Position numbers and translations under genes: made by a program | The notes under the pieces: generated by a model | Seen by the model: only the letters and a program-made list of their open reading frames with translations | Told to the model about the DNA's origin: nothing | The model's database searches: none | Part shown: positions 7,740 through 14,645 of the stretch, in pieces | Layout of the letters: each line of letters starts with the position of its first letter | Position numbering within the stretch: the stretch's first letter is position 1 | Source of the DNA: Alistipes ihumii AP11 | GTDB taxonomy: Bacteria; Bacteroidota; Bacteroidia; Bacteroidales; Rikenellaceae | Reading direction: 5' to 3' | Assembly: GCF_025144665.1 (NCBI RefSeq) | Contig: NZ_CP102294.1 | Location: forward strand, 1,984,001-2,048,000 | Length of the DNA stretch: 64,000 nucleotides

Positions 7740-8102
7740 ATGTCACGATTTGATTTAATTCAAAAAGAGTTTGACGAAAACACTTTTTTGAAAGAAAGCA
7801 AACAGTTGCTTTTGGACAAAATTCAAGCAGGAGACTATCCTCCTTCGGAACTCACGAAAGAAAAGATTATCGAACTTCTTGCAAAACTGATTATTGAACA
7901 AGAGAAGAGCGGGAAACAACCTATATGCGGAGATATAGATACCTATGAACAATCTGATGAACAACAAGATTTCTATTTCAAAATCTTATGGGTTGTTTTA
8001 GTAGAGAAGATCGGTTATAAGCAGTTCTTATCCCAGAAAGAAATCAACAGTTTAAAATTACAAATTCGGAGAATATTTTATGCTAATTTTTTAAATAACT
8101 AA
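7740..8102 (+). CDS. Hypothetical protein, 120 aa
   Basis: This soluble, charged, helical protein starts MSRFDLIQKEFDENTFLKES. It has no signal peptide and no family I recognise. It ends two bases before the lipoprotein gene (TAA at 8100-8102, ATG at 8105), so the two form an operon behind the structured leader. The gene is AT-rich, unlike the chromosome. GGAGG about 20 bases upstream may assist translation. A role linked to the lipoprotein is only positional inference. Confidence 0.6.
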   Translation: MSRFDLIQKEFDENTFLKESKQLLLDKIQAGDYPPSELTKEKIIELLAKLIIEQEKSGKQPICGDIDTYEQSDEQQDFYFKILWVVLVEKIGYKQFLSQKEINSLKLQIRRIFYANFLNN

Positions 8103-8104
8103 TC

Positions 8105-10744
8105 ATGAAAAAGATTTTTATATTGTTCGTAATCGCAACGATCTTATTCGGTTGTAGCGAGGAATACGACGACAGCGGATTGCGGAACGATCTGAACGAT
8201 CTCGAAAACCGAGTGGAGAAACTGGAGGAACTGTGCAAGCAGATGAATACGAATATTTCATCATTGCAGTCTATTGTTACGGCCTTACAGAGTAATGATT
8301 ACATTACATCCGTGTCTCCAGCCGTTGAAAACGGTCGAACTATCGGTTATGTTATTTCTTTCGCCATAAACGATCCTATTACCGTTTATCATGGAAGTAA
8401 AGGGACAGATGGCACAACGCCTCAAATCGGAGTTAAACAAGACGGAGGTATCTATTACTGGACATTGAACGGGGAATGGCTGACCGACGATCAGGACAAC
8501 AGAATCAAAGCGCAGGGAATGGACGGAACTAACGGCAAGTCAGCCTATGATCTGGCCGTCGAAAAGGGATATTCGGGGACATTGGACGAGTGGCTGGCAT
8601 CCCTTAAAGGCTCTAATGGAAATGATGGAGATGATGGGAAATCAGCTTATGAATTAGCGGTAGAGAAGGGATATAAAGGTACGCTGGAAGAATGGCTTGC
8701 ATCCTTAAATGGAACGAATGGAGATAACGGAAAGTCGGCTTATGAGTTAGCGGTTGAAAAAGGATATAATGGAACTTTAGATGAGTGGCTGGAATCTCTC
8801 AAAGGCTCTAATGGAAATGATGGGAATGACGGAAAATCAGCTTACGAGTTAGCGGTAGAGAAGGGATATACAGGTACATTGGAAGAATGGCTGGAGTCGT
8901 TGAAAGGGATTAATGGAATTACGCCGAAACTGAAAATCGAACACGATTATTGGTATGTGTCTTATAACGGGGGAGAGTCTTGGACTTCAGTCGGCAAAGC
9001 AGTAGGAGAAAATGGACAAAATGGAGATTCGATGTTTCAGGATGTCGATTATACCTCGAATCCCGATTACGTAATCTTTACGTTGAATAACGGTTATCAA
9101 ATCAAGTTGCCAACGTGGTCTGCATTTGAAGCCTTGCAGACGTTGTGCAATCAAGTGAATACTAATCTATCATCTTTACAGTCTATTGTAACGGCACTTC
9201 AAGATAACGATTATATTACGAGTGTAGACCCGTTGACGGAAGATGGCAAAGTGGTAGGTTATACAATCAAATTCGCAAAAAGTAATCCAATTGTGATCTA
9301 CAACGGTAAGGATGGAAATAACGGTACCGTACCAGCCATTGGTGTTAAAAAAGATACAGACGGTATTTATTATTGGACATTGGACGGTAAGTGGTTGACA
9401 GATGATTCTGATAATAAAATCCAAGCACAAGGAATAGATGGTAATGAAGGAGCAACGGGTGCTACGCCGAAATTGAAGATTGAAAATGGTTATTGGTTTG
9501 TGTCTTATAATGACGATGACAGTTGGGTACAATTAGGTAAAGCGACGGGAGAAGACGGGAAAGATGGTGATAACATTTTTAAGAGTGTGACGCAAGATGA
9601 GAATAATGTTTATTTCAATCTAACAAATGGCTCGACTATTACGATTCCGAAATCGGGACAAAGCATGGATCCTAATATAATTCAGTTTGAGGATGAAAAT
9701 GTGAAAAAAATATGTGTTGCGCTTTGGGATACCGATGGAGATCATGAATTATCCATTGAGGAAGCTGCCGCAGTGAAGACAATTCAAACTGTTTTTAAAG
9801 ACAATACAGATATTCAACTATTTAATGAATTGAAATATTTTACAGGGTTGACTTCGATTGATGGATGGGCTTTTGGGACTTGTACTAATCTATGGAGAAT
9901 AACGATACCTGTTAATGTTGTATCCATTAATGAAAATGCTTTTAGTGGGTGTAAACAATTAAAACGAGTAATGTTTGAAAAAGGATCAAAATTGAAAACT
10001 ATCAGTAGATGTTTTTACGCATGTCCCCTAATTGCAATTGAGATACCTGCAAGCGTAGAAAGTATTGAAAATCATGCATTTGATTGGCCTAGTTCAACTT
10101 TAACATCTGTTACATTTGAAGAAGGTTCCCGATTGAGAACAATCGGAGAAGATGCATTTTCAGATACCCCATTGACCAGTATTGAGATTCCTGCGAGTGT
10201 AGAACGTATTGGGAAAAGGGCATTTGCTAATTCTCAAATAGAATCCATAATCTTTCACAAAGGATCAAAGCTCCAAATAATTGAAGGTACAAAAGCAGGA
10301 GAACGTAATCTCGATGGTGTGTTCAGTAATTGCAAGTCATTGAAATCCATAGAAATACCAGCTAATGTCCACACCATCAAATCAGCAGCTTTTAAAGGAT
10401 GCACAGCGTTGAAAACAGTCACTTTTGAAACGGGATCGAAACTGATAACAATTGAAAGTGGATATGGTGACGGTTCGGGATATTACGGTGCATTTTCTAA
10501 CTGTGGTCTGGAGATTGTGGATGCTTCTGCTTGTACGGAAATTAGAACGTTGGGGCAATATGCATTTACTCATGGTAATTATTATTATAATTTATTATTG
10601 AAAATAGGAACGAAAATTCCACCAATATGTTATGATCGGACATTTCCAGATAAAATAAAAATTCAAGTACCTATTGGATGTGCTGATGTATATCGAAAAG
10701 CTGACTATTGGAAAAATGGGACTATTACAGAGTTCAGCGAATAA
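8105..10744 (+). CDS. Surface lipoprotein: DUF4988-like, collagen-like repeats and BspA leucine-rich repeats
   Basis: This 879-residue lipoprotein has signal peptide MKKIFILFVIATILFGC, with Cys17 followed by SEEYDD, which resembles the Bacteroidetes surface-export signal. A coiled-coil stretch (about 25-65) leads into a DUF4988-like unit (NDYITSVSPAVENG through IYYWTLNGEWLTDD). Four near-identical repeats of the form GKSAYELAVEKGYxGTLEEW follow (8530-8915), separated by Gly-Asn-Asp linkers. A second DUF4988-like unit, an acidic EF-hand/dockerin-like DTDGDHELSIEEA segment and BspA-type LRRs (about 570-830: TSIEIPASVERIGKRAF) complete it. A role in adhesion is likely from BspA proteins. AT-rich codons suggest transfer. 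It ends in TAA before a strong terminator. Confidence 0.85.
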   Translation: MKKIFILFVIATILFGCSEEYDDSGLRNDLNDLENRVEKLEELCKQMNTNISSLQSIVTALQSNDYITSVSPAVENGRTIGYVISFAINDPITVYHGSKGTDGTTPQIGVKQDGGIYYWTLNGEWLTDDQDNRIKAQGMDGTNGKSAYDLAVEKGYSGTLDEWLASLKGSNGNDGDDGKSAYELAVEKGYKGTLEEWLASLNGTNGDNGKSAYELAVEKGYNGTLDEWLESLKGSNGNDGNDGKSAYELAVEKGYTGTLEEWLESLKGINGITPKLKIEHDYWYVSYNGGESWTSVGKAVGENGQNGDSMFQDVDYTSNPDYVIFTLNNGYQIKLPTWSAFEALQTLCNQVNTNLSSLQSIVTALQDNDYITSVDPLTEDGKVVGYTIKFAKSNPIVIYNGKDGNNGTVPAIGVKKDTDGIYYWTLDGKWLTDDSDNKIQAQGIDGNEGATGATPKLKIENGYWFVSYNDDDSWVQLGKATGEDGKDGDNIFKSVTQDENNVYFNLTNGSTITIPKSGQSMDPNIIQFEDENVKKICVALWDTDGDHELSIEEAAAVKTIQTVFKDNTDIQLFNELKYFTGLTSIDGWAFGTCTNLWRITIPVNVVSINENAFSGCKQLKRVMFEKGSKLKTISRCFYACPLIAIEIPASVESIENHAFDWPSSTLTSVTFEEGSRLRTIGEDAFSDTPLTSIEIPASVERIGKRAFANSQIESIIFHKGSKLQIIEGTKAGERNLDGVFSNCKSLKSIEIPANVHTIKSAAFKGCTALKTVTFETGSKLITIESGYGDGSGYYGAFSNCGLEIVDASACTEIRTLGQYAFTHGNYYYNLLLKIGTKIPPICYDRTFPDKIKIQVPIGCADVYRKADYWKNGTITEFSE
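8530..8915 (+). repeat. Four in-frame repeats of about 93-108 bases in the lipoprotein gene
   Basis: Each unit encodes GKSAYxLAVEKGYxGTL(D/E)EWL(A/E)SL(K/N)G plus a Gly/Asn/Asp linker. The copies begin near 8533, 8638, 8731 and 8833. Close similarity allows copy-number change by recombination or slippage. Confidence 0.8.
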
Positions 10745-10770
10745 TTTCATATTTTATCATAATTGAACAG

Positions 10771-10828
10771 GGACAGACTTGTGCAAGGGGGGATCTGTTT
10801 AGACCCTCAGCACAAGTTTGTCCTTTTT
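10771..10828 (+). terminator. Terminator of the lipoprotein operon
   Basis: GGACAGACTTGTGC (10771-10784) pairs with GCACAAGTTTGTCC (10810-10823), 14 pairs with one G-T. TTTTT follows. Confidence 0.85.
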
Positions 10829-10912
10829 ATTCCGATAACTCGGTGACGTTATTGTACAGCCTGTAAAACTACTTCTCCCGAAAATCCGTCACTCCGAATT
10901 TATCGAATTTCA

Positions 10913-10944
10913 TTTGATTTAATCGCTTGATTTTATTATCTTTA
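10913..10944 (+). promoter_or_regulatory. Promoter upstream of the second TGA-containing gene
   Basis: TTTG (10913-10916) and TATCTTTA (10937-10944) approximate the Bacteroidetes boxes, 41 bases before the ATG at 10985. Confidence 0.4.
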
Positions 10945-10984
10945 TGGTGATAACAAGTAATTAACCGACTAAATTTTGTACAAA

Positions 10985-11437
10985 ATGAAAGAGAAAAAGA
11001 CAACATCCCCCGTCCATTGACAGATCGGAACGTGCGAGGGGTTTAAATTGATGAGAACGAAAATCCATTATTCGGACAAAGAACGGTATGAGGTCTATAT
11101 GGTAAAACCCGACAGCAGGGAGAAACCGATTTCGTTCCTGTTTATGCTACCCGATTTTGCCGATGCGAGTAAGGATATACGGATCGGATTTGCGAACAAG
11201 GGAAAGACCGATCCCCGAATCCGAATCGAATGATCGCTGGATAAGATAGACAATTCGGTCGGATTCAGTATGGATTCGCGACTCGATTCTAAAGGCGGTT
11301 TATCGGTCGATCTGTTCTACTGCTTTTTGAGTCACGACCAGATACTACTGAATTTCTGAGTCAAGGACGGAAGTTACTATATTCGGAGATTGCCGTTAGG
11401 AGATTTTAAGGAGACGTATTTGAAATTATTAGAATAG
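10985..11437 (+). CDS. Hypothetical protein, 150 aa, with three in-frame TGA codons read as Trp
   Basis: From ATG 10985 to TAG 11435-11437 the frame is open for 150 residues if TGA is Trp. TGA codons are at 11018, 11231 and 11357 (residues 12, 83, 125). There is no in-frame TGG, TAA or frameshift. The contexts are natural for Trp: PVHWQIGTC, RIEWSLDK and LNFWVKDG. The predicted protein is a mixed alpha/beta soluble one (RYEVYMVKPD, ISFLFMLPDFA, SYYIRRLPLGD) of unknown family. A good terminator follows six bases after the stop and a plausible promoter lies upstream, so the unit looks maintained rather than decayed. In standard code only a 61-residue internal fragment (11048-11233) could be made. 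Confidence 0.6.
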
Positions 11438-11442
11438 GATTT

Positions 11443-11476
11443 GCCTCGACTTGGTAACAGGTCGGGGCTTTCTTTT
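11443..11476 (+). terminator. Terminator of the 150-aa gene
   Basis: GCCTCGACTT pairs with AGGTCGGGGC around GGTAAC. TTTCTTTTT follows. Confidence 0.8.
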
Positions 11477-11556
11477 TGAGGCGCTTTTTCCTAAGACAAG
11501 TAAAAAATAGCCAAAATAACTTAATTGTCTAATCAGCAGATAGTTTTAATGTGATA

Positions 11557-11581
11557 CGTGTTGTACATAGTGTGTTACATA
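11557..11581 (+). repeat. Putative integrase arm-type sites, right end
   Basis: TGTGTTACATA at 11571-11581 is identical to the left-end sites. The adjacent GTGTTGTACATAG (11558-11570) is a near copy. Both lie just inside the right boundary, in the same orientation as the left sites. Confidence 0.45.
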
Positions 11582-11625
11582 ACGGGGAAAGGCGGCTAAA
11601 TAGCTTGAATAATCTTTACCGCAAT

Positions 11626-11730
11626 GGTTCTATAGCTCAGTTGGTTGCGTCGAAAGGCGAAGCCTTTTGAGGCTTTGGGAGCACGACACTCTTAATGTTG
11701 GGGGCGTGGGTTCGAGTCCCACGGGGACCA
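11626..11730 (+). tRNA. tRNA-Lys(CTT)-like gene with a hairpin inserted in the D-loop (probable pseudo-tRNA)
   Basis: The anticodon arm, T-arm and 3' end match the tRNA at 647-719, and the 5' end begins GGTTCTATAGCTCAGTTGGT. About 32 extra bases lie between the D-loop and the 3' strand of the D-stem (GAGC at 11679-11682). They fold into a hairpin, AAGCCT/AGGCTT. Base 7 (A) no longer pairs with base 66 (G). Total length is 105 instead of 73. It is unlikely to be a normal tRNA and marks the right boundary of the element. Confidence 0.6.
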
Positions 11731-11775
11731 CTTCAAGGCGACTGGTAATCAGGCGATTATCGGTCGCCTTTTTTT
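11679..11775 (+). repeat. Right copy of the tRNA-3' direct repeat (attR-like)
   Basis: This is nearly identical to 668-765 and includes the tRNA terminator. It places the element's length at about 11.0 kb. Confidence 0.65.
11736..11775 (+). terminator. Terminator after the tRNA-like gene
   Basis: It has the same AGGCGAC/GTCGCCT stem as behind tRNA-Lys, followed by a longer T-run. Confidence 0.75.
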
Positions 11776-11832
11776 GTGCCTATGCCGAAGAATCGGGGAT
11801 TGTCCTGCCTAAACGGGCATTTTCGGGACTTT

Positions 11833-11854
11833 TGTTTTACCAAATGTTTTACCA
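11833..11854 (+). repeat. Tandem arm-like sites before the second integrase
   Basis: TGTTTTACCA occurs at 11833-11842 and 11845-11854, the same 12-base period as the left-end sites of the first integrase but with a diverged sequence. This suggests a separate integrase specificity. Confidence 0.4.
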
Positions 11855-11906
11855 CAAACGAGGTGAAACGATCAGGCGTTCGACATTCTGCGAATAGCTT
11901 AAAGCA

Positions 11907-12745
11907 ATGAAAATCAATATGCAAGTTATTTGCCGCAAAGATCGTGTCACGAAAGATCGCAGGGCTCCCGTCTTCATCCGTTTTACCAAAAATCGCAAGG
12001 TCCGTTATATCAGTACGGGAGTTGCAGTCCGTATTGATGATTGGGATTTTGAAAATCAGTGTATTAGGTCGGATTCGCCTGAAATGCAGTCCATCCAGTT
12101 TCAAATCGACAGCAAAGTAGAGGATTACCGTCGCAGGATGAGGCGTCTCGAAGCGTTGGAAGTAGAAGTTACGCTGGATAATCTGCTCGAAACGAACGGA
12201 CGTAAATTCAATTGTACGGTAGGTGAATATCTTCGACAAACGATCCGACGGCTTAAGGAGTCAGGCAAATATGGTTCCGTCTCCAAACATCAGTCTCTGT
12301 TGACCAGATTGTCGCAGTTTCGTTCGCCGAATATCCGTTTTGAAGAGATCGAGTTCGCTTATTTGCAGGATTTCGAATTTTTCTTGCGTAAAGCAGGGAA
12401 TACGGACAATAGCATTGCAACAAAATTCAGCGTGTTTCACGCCGATTTACAACAAGGCGCTGGCGGAAGAACTCTTTGCGCCGAAAGTCAATCCGTTCGT
12501 AAAGTTCAAAACAGGTCGGCTTTGGACGGCTACTCGTAAAAGGGCCATTACCAAAGAGGAACTGCGACGGATCACAGGCTACTCCGGGTTGTTCGAATCG
12601 GCATCGTCTCTTTACTGTGGGAATCCTATCGGGAAATGTAGCCCGAGAGTAACCCGATAGCCTATCTCCTGCGTGTGCCGCAAAGCGGGTAAAAGCAGCC
12701 GCCGGTCAATGCCTGTCGCTTCTGCGATTGTTGCCGAGCGCTGAG
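11907..12745 (+). pseudogene. Broken tyrosine recombinase
   Basis: The first about 175 codons encode an arm-binding and SAM-like integrase N-terminus (VFIRFTKNRKVRYISTGVAV), related to but clearly diverged from the integrase at 887-2095. Around 12430 a frameshift occurs. From about 12447 to 12573 the DNA is almost identical to 1418-1546 of the first integrase. Then the catalytic domain is deleted in part: after a gap, a piece matching the RKTGKN to MPLASAII region resumes near 12675 and stops at about 12745. The HxxR, GH and Tyr motifs are absent. It cannot make an active recombinase. Confidence 0.8.
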
Positions 12746-12906
12746 CCCGGCTTTTTCTGTTCGCGGCCGAGAGGCTGCGGATAAGGTCGCGCGAGACTGC
12801 TTTTCATTGCTTTTTCCCTCAGCGGCCTAAAAAGAAAAAATCCTCACATATCATTGATACATAAGGAACTTTCTCTCTTTTGCGGCCTCTTTGTCGAGGC
12901 CTCAAG

Positions 12907-12981
12907 GGTGGAAGATGGGGCTCGAACCCACGACTTTCGGAACCACAATCCGACGCTCTAACCAACTGAGCTACATCCACC
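12907..12981 (-). tRNA. tRNA-His (anticodon GTG)
   Basis: On the minus strand the cloverleaf has anticodon stem TCGGA/TCCGA around loop TTGTGGT (anticodon GTG) and T-stem GTGGG/CCCAT. The extra 5' G at position -1, paired with C73, is typical of tRNA-His. CCA is not encoded. One U-U mismatch is present in the acceptor stem. Confidence 0.93.
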
Positions 12982-13461
12982 GTATGGAGTTTGCGTCTTT
13001 TCAGACAGCGTGCAAATTTAATACACTTTTTGTTTAATGCAAAATTTTCGGCGGCTTCGGCTGAAAAAAGACCGTACATGGGAGAAACGGTAACGGACTG
13101 ACGACGGCGAGCAGGCTGCGGCCCGTTCTTGAGCCGAAAGGACGTTTCGTTCCCGGGAGCTTGGCCGGGAACGGTCCGGATCACCGCCTTTTTCAGAAGG
13201 ACTTGCGGGGCATTCGGCCGATACATCGGAGTGGAGCCGCGCAGAAAGAAAAAAGCGCGGCTAACAAACGCATGGCTCAATCGCCGCAAAAGCGATTAGC
13301 CTCATCTCGATATTCCTTGCCGGAAGGTTTGTCCGTGTGCAGGACCGGTTTTGCAGAAATACCGGTTGCGGCGAGCCGTCCGTTTCTTGCCGGTCGGTAT
13401 CGGTCATCGTGCCGCCCGTCCCTGTCGTCGGCATGACGGAATCTATGTCTCTGACCGGCCT
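12982..13461. other. Intergenic region, nothing recognised
   Basis: About 480 bases between tRNA-His and the NUDIX gene. No frame shows family motifs, and no strong hairpin with a T-run is seen. Confidence 0.5.
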
Positions 13462-14037
13462 TTACAGCAGGCGATTCTCGGCGAAGTAGCGCCATAGGGG
13501 CGCGGCGTGAAGCGCTTGCTTGATCCGGTCGCCGAGCAGCAGGTCGCGCACCTGTTCCGGCGTCAGCAGATGAACCGTCAGGTCCTCCGTCGATTCGAGG
13601 TGCTGTTCCGAAATCCGCTCGACGTCCGTCGCTACGAAACAGTGCGTCAGGTTTGTCTGCGTCGACGGATTGGCCGACACGACCATCAGCTCGCTCCATT
13701 GTCCTCCGCCGAATCCTGTCTCCTCCAGCAGTTCCCGGCGGGCCGCCGCCTCGGGCGTCGCGTCTTGAGGATCGCGCACGCCGGCGCACAGCTCGAAGCA
13801 AGTCCGGTCGAGCCCCCGCCGGTACTGACGCACGAAAACGAATTCTCCCGTGCATGTGCGGGCGATCGTATTGACCCAATCGGGGTATTCCAACACGTAA
13901 TATTCGGGAATCTCGCTTCCTCCGGGCAGGCCGATCCGCTCGCGTCGCACCGTCAGCCATGGGCGTCGGAACAGGTACTCGCTTCGGAGCACCTTCCATT
14001 TTCGTTCTTCCTTGTCGTTTTCCATATGTTCGGTCAT
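13462..14037 (-). CDS. NUDIX hydrolase, ADP-sugar pyrophosphatase-like
   Basis: This roughly 191-residue enzyme probably hydrolyses ADP-ribose or a related nucleoside diphosphate sugar. The N-terminal strand region (WLTVRRERIGLPGG, YYVLEYPDWVNTIA) and EFVFVRQYRRGL before the box are characteristic of that branch. The NUDIX box region AGVRDPQDATPEAA then RRELLEETGF contains the REUxEExGU core, with one extra residue and an Asp where the early Glu usually is. The ATG at 14037 gives MTEHMENDKEER; the ATG twelve bases further on is equally possible. A longer frame extends upstream without support. Confidence 0.8.
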   Translation of the reverse strand: MTEHMENDKEERKWKVLRSEYLFRRPWLTVRRERIGLPGGSEIPEYYVLEYPDWVNTIARTCTGEFVFVRQYRRGLDRTCFELCAGVRDPQDATPEAAARRELLEETGFGGGQWSELMVVSANPSTQTNLTHCFVATDVERISEQHLESTEDLTVHLLTPEQVRDLLLGDRIKQALHAAPLWRYFAENRLL

Positions 14038-14645
14038 TGATGTTGTCCGGACGGGGAGAGCGTCCTCTTCCATCGTTCCCGCTCGCCCGGACGTCCGCAG
14101 GAAAGAGCCCTGTCGTGGTCATAGCCCGGAAAGCTCCTGTACGAACCGTGCGCCCGGCGAGCCATTCGGGAACAAGAATAATCAAAAATAGCGGTTCGTC
14201 CAAACGGTCGGCATGCTGCTCGGCCGGTTCCGTCTTCGTCTGTCCGATCGCGTGAGGGTTTCGGTCGGACGCACGACATGGGAAAATTCCGGTAAAGAAA
14301 CCCTGTCCCGTTTGTCTGACGGGAGACAGGAAGCATCGGGCGCGGCTTCTCCGTATTGTTAGCCGGAGCGGTTTCCGACGCGCCGATTCCGATCGGTCCG
14401 GGTTTCCTGAAAAATGACGCGCCGGGCCTCGGCAATCGCTCTGCGGAGCATATTCCCGGACCGTGTCCGGCACAGCTCGCCGGAGGGGAAGCCGAAAAAC
14501 GGGCGGCCGGCACGTTATTCTATTTATTTGGCGTATATTTGCACCGATTTATGATTTGTCACTTGTATCGGGCAATTCGCCGTTCCGGCGCCGAAGACCT
14601 CGGCTTTTACACGTCGGTCATATTCGAACACCAATCCATTCACAC
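14038..14645. other. Intergenic region between divergent genes
   Basis: About 600 GC-rich bases without convincing coding signal. The only clear element is the promoter near the right end, before the DEAD-box gene. Confidence 0.5.
14515..14541 (+). promoter_or_regulatory. Promoter of the DEAD-box helicase gene
   Basis: TATATTTG (14534-14541) matches the -7 box, with TTATTTG about 17 bases upstream. The leader to the ATG is about 100 bases, as often seen for cold-inducible DEAD-box genes. Confidence 0.55.

Noticed and set aside
8530-8915. A CRISPR array
   Set aside because: The repeats are in-frame protein-coding units about 93-108 bases long without spacers.
11626-11730. A suppressor tRNA for UGA
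   Set aside because: The anticodon loop is CTCTTAA (anticodon CTT, Lys); it cannot read UGA.
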